Shown: positions 43,550 through 57,149 of the stretch, piece by piece | How positions within the stretch are numbered: position 1 is the stretch's first letter | Layout: every line of letters starts with the position of its first letter | Assembly (NCBI GenBank): GCA_015698045.1 | Contig: BLAL01000259.1 | Location: 868,001-932,000 of the forward strand | Source of the DNA: Rhizophagus clarus | Lineage: Eukaryota > Glomeromycota > Glomeromycetes > Glomerales > Glomeraceae | Direction: 5' to 3' | Length of the DNA: 64,000 nt | The notes under the pieces: generated by a model | Database searches by the model: none | Told to the model about the DNA's origin: nothing | What the model saw: the letters and a program-made list of their open reading frames with translations, nothing else | Program-made: the position numbers and the translations under genes

Positions 43550-43802
43550 TTTATTATTTAAGAAAACTTTTATATATGAAAATAATTTATATGATTTATT
43601 TATATATGTATAAATATATTATATATGTCTAAAAAAATTATGTACATCTCAAAAAAAAAAAAAAAAATAAAAAATAATAAAAATGACTTGTTTTTAACCC
43701 CAAATTTATACCGTTTAATAGATGATCGGCGTAATCCGCATGACTGAACAATTACTATTTAATAACCGATTCTTGGCGTCGGACACTCTTATTCTGTAAA
43801 TC
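43550..43802. other. Spacer between F-box gene and dehydrogenase
   Basis: Contains the 3' end of the F-box gene, a short AT repeat, an A17 tract and then a less AT-rich stretch (43700-43800) just before the dehydrogenase start that may be its promoter. Confidence 0.4.
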
Positions 43803-45174
43803 ATGAAAATTAAGGGGAATACATTTATCGTTACTGGAGGGTAAATACTACATTGCGATTAATTGACCATTATTATTAAATTAAAGAGTGTTAAATTCAA
43901 TAAAATTTTTATAGAGGAAGTGGATTAGGATTATCAGCAGCTCAAGAATTATTAAGATTAGGAGCAAATGTGGTGGTAAATATTATATATATCCGAGTTT
44001 TTTTTTTTATTTATTTTTGCTTTTTTAAAAAAAAAGAAAAAAATTTTTTCGTTAGGTAATTGATTTGAAAAATGACGGAAAATCCTTTTTTAAAGGTCAA
44101 GAAAAAAATGTTTTATTTGTTACAGCTGATATAACATCTGAAGTGTGTATTATAGATTTTTTTTTCCTGATTTTTAATTGTTTTTTTTTTCGGTAAAGTT
44201 CTCAAAAGATTTGAACAAATTTTATTTCTATTTTTATTTTTTTTTTTTTATATTTCTAGAAAGAAATAGTTAAAGCTATTCAACAAACAATCGAAAAGTT
44301 TGGAGAAAATATTCGTGGAGTTGTTAATTGCGGTGGTGTAATGGTAATAGGAAAAGTATGTATTTACATTCAGTTATTTGTTAATTTTTTTTTAAAAAAC
44401 ACAAAATTCTTAATTGAAATTATTTTTAATTTAATAATAGATCGTTGGATCAGATGGGAAACCATTAGATTTAGATACATTTAAATTTGGTATTAACGTT
44501 AATCTGGTATGTGCTGCCCTCTTGTTCTCTAGAGAGGTAGATACAAAAAGATTCACATAACTTTTTTTTATTATTATTTAGATCGGAACTTTTAACGTAT
44601 GCAGATTAGTGGCTGCGCAAATGATTAAGCAAAAACCATTAGAAGAAGGTAATATACAGTATTTTTTTTATTTGTATAACATTTTAACCGATATATGACT
44701 AATATAAAAATTTATATAATCTACATGATTAATGTTTCAATTAGGAGAAAGAGGTGTAATGGTAAATATATCATCAATCGCTTACCAAGATGGACAAGCA
44801 GGACAAATTTCATATGCTGCATCTAAAGGTGGTGTGGCTTCAATGACTTTACCTATGACGAGAGACTTGGCTAAATTTGGTATTAGAGTTGTTGCTATTG
44901 CACCCGGAATATTTGGTAATTATAAATATCACATGTTTTAATATTTGTTTGAAAGTTATATTTATTATTTTTAAAATTTTTAGGAACTCCAATGTCATTA
45001 ACGGTTAAAAGTGAAAGAGTAAGACAAAAATTGCTTAGTCAAATTGAGTACCCTGCTAGACTTGGTAAATCAGATGGCGAATTCAATAAGTTAGTTGCTC
45101 ATTTAATTGAGAATACTTATATGAATGGTGTAGTCGTTAGAATTGATGCTGGTGCTAAATTAGGAAAATTATAA
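43803..45174 (+). CDS. Short-chain dehydrogenase, 3-hydroxyacyl-CoA dehydrogenase type 2 (HSD17B10-like)
   Basis: Eight exons joined in frame give 258 residues: 43803-43840, 43915-43975, 44056-44142, 44260-44355, 44441-44506, 44582-44648, 44745-44915, 44984-45174. All introns are GT-AG, and exon lengths sum to 777 bases with a single terminal stop. Exons 1-2 form the NAD-binding motif TGGGSGLG. Exon 3 has VIDLKNDG and the conserved D before IT. Exon 4 ends with VVNCGGVM at the NAG position. Exon 7 carries the catalytic Ser-Tyr-Lys (NISSIA, YAASKGG) and then [16 protein letters not shown] and IAPGIFG. The C-terminal [17 protein letters not shown] matches the HSD10 pattern. These enzymes oxidise 3-hydroxyacyl-CoA, mainly in mitochondria, in fatty and branched-chain acid breakdown. 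No clear presequence was seen. Confidence 0.9.
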
Positions 45175-47265
45175 ATTTCATAAATTATTGTTATTATTTA
45201 TTTTTTATCAATTTTATATTAAAAAAAAAATATTATATTTATAAGAAAATAAACATATTGATTTGCACTTTATAAATTGATTAATTATTATAAGATCAAA
45301 GTACCTAAAGAGATTGTATTTTCTAATCATATAAAGCACGAAAATAAGTGAAAGATTGGTGACTTGTAGTAGATTTCAATTACTGTTATTATAGTCATGA
45401 TCATGAAAATATGATAAGAAAGGAATTGTTAATGCTTAATACTGGTAGTTACATGTCTTTTGAATAATTAAAAAAAAAAAATAAATCCCAGAACAGGTAA
45501 GCTTTCTTTAAGTAATTTAAAATTTTTATACATGAAGGAAAATAATAATAATTGCAAGTTTTTTTTTAAAAAAAAAAAAAAAAAAGAATTCACAATTCAA
45601 AAAAAGGTAGAGAGTAGTAGTTTACTATATTACAAAAATTAGGATAAAATAATTTTTTTAGCAATAAAAAACAAATTTTGAGTTTTAGAAAAATTCAGAT
45701 TTTAGAAACATTTTTGAAGTTGAACTTAATTTTGGCTGAGACTATTTCAGGAGTTTATAGATTTTGGTGGCACCTAAACAATTAATTAATTATAACATAT
45801 CAATGCATTCTCATACCAGCTATGTTGTAATGTCGAAGACAAAATGAACTTAATTTCGACTCAAAGGTTCTTTATCATGAACCAAGATCTTTCAGCGATT
45901 GGAAGCGCAAGGGAATTTTGACAAATATTTACCACTATGAAAGCGGTAATGCGGTACGCTTGAATTGGTGTCAAATAATTTTAATATGGGATCTCCCCAC
46001 CAATTAGCGATAAAGAACTATGAAGAACTGAACACGTTTGTTGAACAACTTAAGGATAAGAAATATGTATTTGATAAAGTTAATTTAAATAAAGCTACAG
46101 CTCAGTCATTTTAGTTACTTGATGAAGAGACTGAACCGTTCGAAACAGATAAAGACATCTCCTAAAGTTTGGCACAAATATACTGTGCATCTGAAATGAT
46201 TTTTTTACTTAGTTTACTCGGTTGTTAGGAAAACGAAAATTGATCAAATAGATTTTAAAACGAAATAATGCTAATAGTTGACACCATAACAACTGAAAGA
46301 ACGTGGAACCATATGGTCAAGTTGGAACTAGACGACTTGGGGTATCTAGTGAATTTGACGTAATTTATGGTCAAGGATAAAGATAATATCTTCTTAGGTT
46401 GTGCAACTGCTATACAAGCACAAGTTATTAGAGCAATGAAAATCAAACCGTCCACATATTGAGTTAGAAACATAGACTTACTTAAACAAACAATGCTACG
46501 TGATATGTATTTGTTACTATTAATAAATATGTAAAAAAAAAAAAATAACTTTTATTAACTCATTCTGATAGCGACGTTGTTGCAGAAGTTTATTGTAATT
46601 AACGAAATGCCATGCTTTTATGATTTCGAATGATGAAAATTTTTTTTTTTTTGCGCAGTGTGACATTCGATCAGACATATTCTAACTTGCTAAATTTCAT
46701 GTTTCTCTAATGAATTAGGTATGGGCGCGTCTTATAACGAATGCGCAACCCACTGAAGCAGGAGGTATTAATCCTATAGTGGAATGATCGAGCAAGATAA
46801 TTTTTTAATAATTGCGGAAACCATAAGAAAATAAATATTAACTGTGCCATCGTTTTTCTTGGGTGACTTCACGGTTGTGAGCAATGTTTTTTATATAGTG
46901 TTAAAACTGATAAAATAACAAAATTATTGATGTTTCTCAATTTCATCTTTTTATTTCCTATCGCCATCGAATAAAATAATGTTTGGTACTAATGTACTGT
47001 ACATACTGTTCATTATTTTAAGAACTTTATTAATCATTAATTTAATCTCTGATTTGGCGCGACCAATTTATTTATTATTATATTAAGAATGTTATGCTGT
47101 AGCAAAATTTTTTTTTATTTCTTGAAAACTATTTTAACAATTATCAACGAAATGCAACAAAAAAATTTTTAATGTAGTAATTACGTTTATTATATGAACT
47201 TAAAACTTTACATATTTTATTTTGTGATTAAATAAAATTTTTAATATTCATTATTATCATTATGA
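45175..47265. other. Intergenic, no gene recognised
   Basis: The first 60 bp or so are the 3' end of the dehydrogenase. Around 45890-46480 there are coding-like pieces on the plus strand broken by stops (for example VELGTRRLGVSSEF in one frame near 46320), which may be an old relic. Several A or T runs of 12-18 bases. No structured RNA seen. Confidence 0.35.
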
Positions 47266-50200
47266 TTATTTCTTCTTGGAAGTACTAGAATCTTTTGTTA
47301 AGAAATCATAAAATGCTTTTTGAGGTAATTCAATATTTCCTAATAGATAAATTTAAGAAATAAATTTTTTTTTTCAATTCAATCATAACTCAAAAAGTAA
47401 TCTAGATTACAACATACCGATCATCTTCATCTTCTTTTTCCCTTCTTTTTGTTTTTCAAGTAATTTCATTTTACGCGTCACGTCTCCACCATACTAAAAT
47501 TAGAATCGCATTTTAGAACCTTTCTTTTAATTGAAGAATAATCATTAATAAATTATAACTTACGCATTTTGCAGTAACATTCTTGCGCATAGCGGAAATT
47601 CTAAAATCAATTTCCGTGAAATTCGTTAATATAAAATATTTACAAATAATAACGGAATATTTTAAAGGGCTTACGTTTCTCTAGCAATAACTCTTCCCCC
47701 AACAGCCGTTTGTATTATAACTTCATATAATTGCCTAATTTTTATAAAGATTTGATTTTAATATATACAAAATTCTCAATTTTAATAATCTACTTAACAT
47801 TAATTAATTATACTTACTTTGGTATAACTTCACTTAACTTCTTTGCCCATTCTCTTCCAACGTGTGCAACTTGAGATTGATGTAAAATTGCTGCCAGTGC
47901 ATCTACAGGTTTTTTATTAATCAACACATTCATCTGTATAAAAAAAAAATTAAGCATAATTACTAACGTTTACCGACTTAATAAGACTTAATAAAATATA
48001 ATTACTTTAACAATATCGGATGTTTGATATCCCATATCTTCATAATCAAAACTAAAATAACATTATCGGATATTAGTCAATTATGCACTATCTATGGTTA
48101 AAGAACTAGATTATCAACCTTGCATAGCCGCTAGACTTTGATTTTAATTCATCATGAAAATTCGTTACTATCTCTGCTAATGGTATACAATATTTCATCA
48201 TGACACGCGATTCGTCCATATAATTGTACTCTAATTGCTCCCCTCTACGAGACTAAAGAATAGAATGTTTATTAAAGAATGATTGTAGAAGTTAAAGGTT
48301 CCAATGGTGTCACTTGTCAGTATAAAATAATCATACCCCACAAAGATCCATAATAGAACCCATGTAATCCTAAAGGAAAGTATAAAGAAAGTATTAGTAG
48401 TTTTAAAAAGTTTTATCAATTCTATTATTTGACATACCTCTGGTAATATAATAGTAGCCATAATTATTGGCTCTTGTAATTCAGACACCTTATTTTGCAT
48501 TTCCGTTGAATCCGGAAATTCAATTGGGTTACGAATTAATTTTGATGTTCCATCACGGTAAATTACTACAAACATTAACAAACATATTCAGTCAAAATAA
48601 ACCTATAGTATACAGCAAGGCAAACAAAAATTTAATTTTTATGTTAACTCACTCTTGTAAGGAACTGTCGGCCGAGTGATAATTATATTAGCATCGTGTT
48701 CCTATCACAAGTGGAAAGTTTTTCAGTTTCCCTTAAGAAGTATGCTTAGTCCAAGCCAGAAACTTAGTTAAGTATACTTACTTCTTCCAATCTTTGCCTG
48801 AATACATCCATGTGCAGTGTTCCTAAAAACCCAATGCGCCAACCTTGCCCCAAAGCCGTGCTTTTAACAACTATTTAAATTATTAAAATGCCTATTTTAA
48901 ACGCGAACCAATAAACTCGACTTGTTTTTGTACCTTGTCTCTTTTTGTACGGAAACACTAGCATCATTCAAAGTCAATTTATTGATTGATTCATCCAATC
49001 GGTTGAATTCGTTTGCATCGGTAGGAAATACACCGGCAAATACCTACGAATCACACAAATGATAAAGTTTATTTAAAATTATTTTTAGCCATATTTTACC
49101 ATAATACCACATTTCCGATTTCAGGATCATAATAGAGAATCGACCAATTTTCATACCATGGATTTTGCAGGTTCAAATCCTGGCAAAGGCTCCACTGGAT
49201 TTTTGATATGATAAAATGTATCGCCAATATGAGCTTCGGCCGCAACCTTCATGCTACAAATAACATATCCCACTTGTCCAGCATGTCTATATTTATAATA
49301 AAAGAAATTAGTTCGTGTCCTATAACGTTATTACGATAAATAACAGCTTTTACTGCATACAAATATCCAGTCGTAACTTGTTCAGGGTGCATAATGCCAA
49401 TGTCAACGACCTCATATTTTTTCTCTGAATATGCTGACATTATCTTATCACCTAGAAAAATCTGAAAGTTAACCATTATTTTTAACACCCAGAGAACATA
49501 ATTCGAAAAGACAATTACCTTTTTGTAATTTTCCATCAACAATTGCCATTATACACACAACACCAACATATGTATCATACCATGAATCAAAAAGAAAGGC
49601 TTTCAAAGGCTTATTAATATCTCCGCTGGGTCTAAAAAAATTAATCAATTAAGCTAACAATATCATAATTTGAAACAAAGTAATAAAGTAAATAAATCAT
49701 ACGGAGGTATCTTTTCGATTACGGTCGGTAAAATTTTATCAACACCGATTCCAGATTTAGCTGAAATCTTGAATATATTGTAATTAATATAAATGATTTA
49801 GAGAACAAAAAAAAGCATAATGAGCAATATTAAATATTTCATACTAATGCAATATCCGAAACATCCAATTCAAATGTACTTTCAATTTGATTTATGACAC
49901 GGTCAGGTTCAGCAGTAGGAAGGTCAATCTATAAATTGAATAAGCTTGTTTGATTAAATCGAATAATCAAAGATAAGCTTGGCATCCGTACTTTATTTAT
50001 AACAGGTATGACGGTCAATCCTTCATTAAAAGCCAGAAAGAAGTTAGCGACAGTTTGTGCTTGAATTCCTTGTGATGAATCTACTAATAATATTGTTCCT
50101 TGACATGCCGCCAGTGATCTTGACACCTCATAATTAAAATCAACGTGTCCCTATGTTATTAAATAAAATTTAGATGTAAATTTATTTAGAATTTAAAAAG

Positions 50201-51025
50201 AGATTGAAAAAGAAAGAATCTTACTGGTGTATCGATCAAATTAAGTAAATAATTTTTGTTATTATATTTATAAAACATTGAACATGTCTAAATAAATAAA
50301 CTTTTAATAATTAAGTCATGATATTATTGATTGATTTAAGTAAGTATATCATACTTGAGCTTTTACTGTGATCCCTCTTTCCCTTTCAACAGTAAGTTTA
50401 TCTAACACCTGTTGATGTAAATGATTAGAAGAAATTGTTCCTTCATTATTATATAAAAATAAAATTAGTCCCGATTCCACCATTGGGATATAATCAATAA
50501 AATATAACGTCTCTACCTGTAAGTTCTAAAAGCCTTCAATTTAACAACAAATTATTAAAATTTTTTCTTATATTTGATAAAATAAGTTTCATTAACTCTA
50601 CCTATCTGCCAATGTACTTTTCCCATGATCTGTGAAATTTATATAAATAAAATTAACATCAAAAAAAAATATACATTTTTTTATAAAATAAAAAATTATA
50701 ACGTACCTACATGAGCAATAATGCTAAAATTTCTAATATTCTCAGCTGGAAATTTAGATAAATCTATATTTTTATCCTAAAACAAAATTTTTAAAACATT
50801 TTTTTTTTTTTTATGAATTAAGGCAATATTTTTCGCGAAATAATGGAAATTTACCGAATTCGACGATGATGATTGATCTCTCTTCTGTAATGATATTAAA
50901 TTATCATAATTTATATATAAAGGTCGATTTATTCTATTTAAAATGTATGATGAATTTCGATTAATTATATGAATTTTACTGTAAAATTGTGATCTAATAT
51001 TAAAGAAAATTGGTCGAGAAATCAT
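47266..51025 (-). CDS. GUF1: Mitochondrial translation factor GUF1 (EF4/LepA GTPase)
   Basis: Many short exons on the minus strand, start at 51025, stop TAA at 47266-47268. Exon 1 (50855-51025) encodes a basic, acid-poor leader ([18 protein letters not shown]), a probable mitochondrial presequence. Then come NFSIIAH and [11 protein letters not shown] (P-loop), LERERGI-type [12 protein letters not shown] (switch I region), LNLIDTP|GHVDF (G3), [37 protein letters not shown] (G4), [13 protein letters not shown] (LepA-specific) and the C-terminal domain [20 protein letters not shown]. It ends [22 protein letters not shown]4 back-translocates stalled ribosomes and supports mitochondrial protein synthesis. 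One exon is only 17 bp (50517-50533). The joins are read by eye from GT-AG borders and family conservation; I did not fix every exon. Confidence 0.93.
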
Positions 51026-51192
51026 TTCTTTTTTTTTTAGTCAAAAAAAAAAACAAAAACAAAAAAAATTTATCAGGATAATCTACATCATTGATAATTA
51101 CAAAAAAGGATAAATTTAGTACATCTTCAAGGTTCGATTATCTTTTAAATACAAATATATAAAAGTACTTCTCTTTTTAAATTAACAAAATT
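51026..51192. promoter_or_regulatory. Shared divergent promoter of GUF1 and WDR6-like gene
   Basis: Only 167 bp separates the two start codons, which point away from each other. It holds A/T tracts (aaaaaaaaacaaaaacaaaa) and a less biased middle (atcatctac-like sequence near 51080). Both promoters must lie here. A bidirectional promoter is inferred from spacing alone. Confidence 0.55.
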
Positions 51193-54100
51193 ATGGACAT
51201 TCCAAAGGTAATTTTTACTTTTGATCGTTATTATTGCTTACGAAATTACATAATTAAACAATTTTACCCTTTTCAGTTTCAAAAACTTTTCTATGCAGGT
51301 CCAGTAACTTCTTTATGTTTTCATAATGACATAATTTTATTCTCTGGTCAAGGACCTTATTTTAAAGTTTTTTATGTTCCAACTGGAAATTTATTATATA
51401 GTCATCCTATTATGGAATATTGGAGAATATATAGAATTGTACCAGGTAATCATCATTCTTGGGTTTGCTTGTAATTTAATGAGTAATAACTAAATTTTGA
51501 TTCATTTCTTGAAAGTTAAATTTGTGAAGAAAGAAGAAATAATTATTGAAGAAAATAAAAATAACGAGACGTATTATAACAGTGTTGTTAAAGAGCAGAG
51601 ATTATTGGCCGTCTATGGATCAAAGACTATTCAAATTGTGAATTTTAGTATAATTTATTATAAGGATAAGTACGTTGACAACTTAAATATTTTAAATTTT
51701 CCAATACTAATAATATGATCACATCTTATTCTTTTTATTAATTAAAAAAAAGGTTAGAGCTGCCTAAAGTTTCAATTTCCTTAGAATCGAAGTTATCGCC
51801 ATTAAGAGATTGGATTCAGGACGTCAAATGGTTATATGACGATATTAACGATTTGACGTCTACATCTACTAATTCTGTGAATTTTGTTGGAGTAAGGAGT
51901 AAAATAATTGTTTTTCTACTACTATTTATATTTTGTTAATCAGTCTCTAACTTTAAATTTTTTTCTATAGCCATCTACAGATGATCCAGCAGAATTAGCG
52001 ATAGCTTTTGCTCATAATTTTGTTGAAATTTATAATATTCAAAATAAAACCTGTGTCTATTCTATTCAATGTGAAGAGCGTTGTATATTATATTCTGCAA
52101 GATTTTTTGGTGATACTCGGAATGAATTAATTTTGGCTTCCGGTACGGTGTTTAATCAAGTTCATTTGTGGGATGTTATGAAGAGTAATGAATCTAAAGA
52201 TGGAGTTGTATTTAAGAAACTCATTGGGCATGAAGTAAGTTCTAAAAATCAAATATAATTTTCAATTGGACGTAAATTAATTTTTGGGTTAAATATGGCT
52301 TGAAGGGTGTTATATTTGGAGTAAGTTTTAGTGATGATGGAAAATTAATATCTTCGGTATCAGATGATAGAACTATTCGCGTTTGGAAGACTGACAGAAA
52401 TGACAAGTATGTAGGCACATATTTCTTATTGATTTCTTTGTTTGACTTTCTAAGTGGGAGATTATGTTCGAATCAAAAATACTTTCTTAATTGGTAGTTT
52501 TATTCTCATAGATCTAATCCTCTTATATTATTTGGACATATGGCGCGTGTTTGGGATTGTCGGATTTTAGACAATTATCTCGTCAGCATTTCAGAGGTAT
52601 TATTTCTATGATTCACTCTAATTTATTGTTACTCATTTATTGTTACTCTCTAATACATTTAATTTTATTATTAGGATTCTACGTGTCGAGTCTGGCAAAA
52701 TTCAATAGATTTAAATGTGAGTGATGATGCAAGTGATGTGGATTGTCTAGCCTGTTGGGAGGGCCATGTTGGAAAAAATGTTTGGAGCTTGGCAATTGAT
52801 CCTTCAAAGAAAATTGTTGTAAGTTGTATTTAGGTGAAATGATGAAAATTTTATAGTATACATTTTAATTTATTGCATTGTTGTTAGGCTACGGGTGGAG
52901 GAGATTCAGAAATTCGATTATGGTCACTTTTATCTGTTACAAATAATAAGATAGGCATGTAATTTTTTTTCCTGAAGGTTTGATGAGGATCGTGCCACGT
53001 TAATTATTTATATTTTATTTTATTTTATTTTTTTAATAGATTCTGATAAGGATTTGATTAAAATCGAATTACCTCCAGTTGATTCTTACGCTCACTTAGA
53101 AGTAAGTGTTATGTTTATAGGAATTCGGTTGTTTTCATTTTACTCTTGCATTCTTATTCTTTACTTCGCTTTTCTTAATTAACAGGAAAATACAAGAGAA
53201 CACGTTAGAAATTTTGTTCTGGTTGATTATTCTACTGTTGTTATAGCTACAAACTATGGGCAAGTTTATGTTTAATTTCATTCTGTTTAAATCATAGGAT
53301 AATGAGTTAATCTCTTCTTCATTATATTTTTTTTATAGACACTTATTAAGATATAGCTATGAAACAAAAGAGTGGTTATCTTTATTTAACTCGAAAGAAT
53401 TGCAACATTATGCAATGATGAAAGCTTCAAACTGCGGAAGAGTTGTGTGTTGTGGAAGTATTAATGGTAAAGTGTTTGTCATAAGCGTATGTCGAGAATT
53501 TCAGGTAAATAAATAAAAAACAAAATTATTTAACTATTAATTGAAGTATTATTAATACTCCTTTATATTGATTCTAATGAGACTGTAGAGAGGAAGTTGC
53601 ATCAATGTAAAGTGTTTGAAATATTTTTAGAGGAAACTAAAGGTTTGCATTAAATATTATACAATATTATACGTTATTCATACTATGTTTATTTACCTAT
53701 AATCCTTATTAAATTAGATCCAAATATTTTACATGTGGTTTCTCACGCTGTTCATAATGAAATATATTTGTTAAAATTGGATTTAAACTGTAAGATTGAT
53801 TCGGTAAGTCAAAATTATCTATTATTTAAAGACGTATACGATTATGTTTCACTAATTATGTATGTACGTGCCTAAAATAGGAACCCGGATTTGAGACGCT
53901 ATATAAGCTTTCTGTGCCACAACGATTCCTATTAATGTCACTTGCATTCTGTCCATCATATCATCTATTAATATGCGGGTCACGAGAGAGCGGTTTAGCA
54001 ATTTATAACTTGAACTCGCCTATTCTATCTAATACGGAAGATTCTATAATGGAACTGTCTCCAATAATATATTTAAGAAAAACACATGGAAAACAAGCCG

Positions 54101-56057
54101 TGACATCTGTAGCTTTGAGGATAGATAAATTAAAGATTAATGAAGAAGATACAGAAGAGGTATTAATGATATATACTTCAGGAAGAGATGGTGGATATAT
54201 TAAATATAGGCTTAGAGGTTTATCTATTTTAAATTTAGAAACTATTTATTCTGAAGGTACAGAAAAAGATCAAAAAAAACTAGAAATTAACAAGACAAAA
54301 AATTGTGATGATGAATTATATGAGGATACAGATAAAGATTATAATAATATTGATAATGACAATTCCGTAAAAGAGTTGCAAAAGAAAGAAATAGTGGGCG
54401 GATTAGTTTTAGAACAAGTCTACAAGGTGAAGATTACGAAAGGTTGGCTAGAAAAGGTAAATTTATAATCACATGAAATTTATTAAATTGATGTTGCGTT
54501 AATTCTAATTTATAAGATTTTAAAAGGTAACTTTTGTAGAAGGTGAGCTTATACTATTAGGATTTTATCGGAAGAGATTTTTTGTCTATAACGAAGACAA
54601 AAGATATGAGGTATTGGCTAATTTATATAATTCTGATTTACATCAGAAGCTTTATAATAATTTGTATTTTTATTAGATGTTTTCCGTAGCGTGTGGAGGA
54701 GCACATAGAATGTGGCACTTTAAGGCTAAGGATAAAAGAATGGATAAAGCTAGTTTTATGTTCATTAGGAAAGAGAACGTAAGAACATTTTTAATTTATT
54801 ATTATAAAACGCTCAAGTTATTAATTTTATATTTATATAGGTTTACATTTATTCAAGGGAAAGTTCAGCTAATAATGAAGGATTTAATGAATGTAAATTG
54901 CAAGGCAATTTCCATGGAAGAGAATGTAGAATTGTTAATAATTTATGTGCGTATTTTATCGTATTATAATTTATACCATTCACGGTTATTAACATCAAAT
55001 ACGATATTTATTTATTATTTATTGATTTTTTCCTATAGCTTATCCGCTGAATCTTGACTTAGGAAATGAACAAGAGTACAAGAATCCAATAATATTTGCT
55101 ACAGGAGCGGAAGATAGTTTTTTAAGACTATTTCAATGTAGGTTTGGCTTTAATTGTTATAATAGCAATTATCTTTATTAACATTCTCTGATATATGTAG
55201 ACATTCCCGATAAGCTAGAAAACAATTTGGTTAGTTTATGTAGCATAAAGAAGCATGCTTCTGTAATTAAAAGTGTAGAGTGGAGTTACGGTAAATCCTT
55301 TAAATATATTAAATATTTATAGAACATAAGAGTGTATTTACGAATTTTTTTTCTAGGAATCGAATTATTATTATTTTCAAGTGGAGCTAATGAAGAATTA
55401 AGATGTTGGAAAGTTGAAGCTCGCCCTGCAAGTAATCAACTGGAAGTCGGCTCTTGTGAGTTTAATAATTATATTTATTACATGTATGAATCTTTTATAA
55501 TCTAATAAATAATCTAATAATTTTTTTTGCATTATAGCAGCATATCCATTAGTAAACATTAACTGTCTAGAATGGTCCTCATGTCCATCCATTAGGTATT
55601 CTAAAATGGTTACACTCGAATGATATATTTTTTATATTTATAAATTTATTTATTTATTTTATTTGATTAAATATTAGTGAAATTCCAGAAACTAGGATTA
55701 TGGATACAAGTGTTTACCCAATTGACCCATCCAAAGGATTACATTTTATTGCAGCTGTATATTCTGACTCTGTATTAAGAGTAGGTTTTTTCTTTAATTC
55801 TAAATATTTTGTTGCCTCCGATCATACGGATGGATTATTTCGTTAGTTTGTTAACCTCGAATTTACATAATGCTAAGCTAAAATTTTTTTTTTAATAGGT
55901 ATGGCTTTTTGATGAAAAGGAGAGGAAATTTTTTTTAATCGGAGATGCAAAATTTCATCCTAAATGTATTTTACAAGTTCGTCATTTAATAATTTCAGGT
56001 TTTCATTCGTTCTAAGATACTTTTATTTATACAAAAAAAATATATATTAAATAATAT

Positions 56058-56088
<31 letters not shown>

Positions 56089-57117
56089 TTTTTTTTTTTG
56101 AAATAGCATCGTCAAAGGACGGAATTATTTTAGTTACTTCTGCAACGGATGGAAGGTATGATTAGTGCATTAGAGAGAGATTCTTATATTATGAAAGATG
56201 TGATTAATATTTTATATCTTTAGTGTTGCTATTTGGGACGTATCGACTCCTGTTTATAGGTGTGTTTAAATATACGATACTACTTGGTATTTATGGCTTA
56301 ATTTCTTTAACTAAATATAATCTCTCTTCATTAAGTTATTTAGGTTTATACGATAAAAATAATGAAGTGATTAATTCGTTAGATTTGGGAAAACCGGTTT
56401 ATTCTTATCAAGCTCACCAATCTGGAATAAATTGTTTATCTATACATCAAATGTCTAATTGTGTTGGCCTATATATGATCGTAACTGGAGGAGATGATAA
56501 TGCCATATCAACAGCATATGTTGACATTTTATGGGGTACATCCCGCAAAGAGGATTATTATAAAGAGATTCAGTTAATAATTAAACTTTGTGAAAAAATC
56601 GTAAAAATAGAGGCCGCGCACGGATCATCCATCCAAGGTAAATTTAATCGTAAATTATTATTATTATTATTATATATATATATATTTTTTATATTATTAG
56701 ATCATTGATTGTCCCTGTTAATTAGGTATTCACGTACTGAATGATACAAAAATACTAAGCATGTCATTAGATCAGAGATTGAATCTATGGGAGATAGATT
56801 TTTACAGTCGAGATAAGATGAAATCCGAGATTATAGAGTCCGAGATTATAAAGTCCAAGATTGATGAACATCTGGACTCGGTTAGTAAAAAGTTCGACAA
56901 GATTGTCGAGAATCCGGAATCGGTTGATAAATCAATCATCCAAAAAAGCGAAACATATGAGCATGACAATGATGGATTTAAATTAATTAAATCCGAATTT
57001 GTAGATGTATGTGATCCGTCTTCAATGAATATTTTAAGCATCACTGATAATATCATATACGTAACAATTGTTGGAATTGGTATAGAGATATTTAAATATG
57101 AATATATACAAAAATAG
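51193..57117 (+). CDS. WD40 protein, WDR6/Rtt10 (Trm734)-like tRNA methylation cofactor
   Basis: About 25 or more exons on the plus strand. Visible WD40 segments in order: GPVTSLCFHND and FSGQGPYFKVF (first blade, 51277 onward), LILASGTVFNQVHLWDV, KLIGHE|GVIFGVSFSDDG then SVSDDRTIRVWKTD, GHMARVWDCRIL then ISE|DSTCRVWQ, GHVGKNVWSLAIDPSKK then ATGGGDSEIRLWS, and near the end YQAHQSGINCLSIHQM, VTGGDDNAIS, MSLDQRLNLWEIDF. The ATGGGDSEIRLW and SLDQRLNLWE blades and overall length are typical of WDR6. In yeast and animals this protein partners Trm7/FTSJ1 for 2'-O-methylation of tRNA position 34. The first intron (51208-51276) is 69 bp, a multiple of three, so retention would keep the frame. The last exon ends at 57117. 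Confidence 0.85.
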
Positions 57118-57149
57118 AATTCTTTATTATAAAATAATAATAAAATAAT

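Noticed and set aside
49150..49190. tRNA-like word gcaggttcaaatcctggc
   Set aside because: It resembles a tRNA B box, but it lies inside GUF1 coding sequence (minus strand PGFEPAKSM), and no acceptor or anticodon stem can be placed around it.
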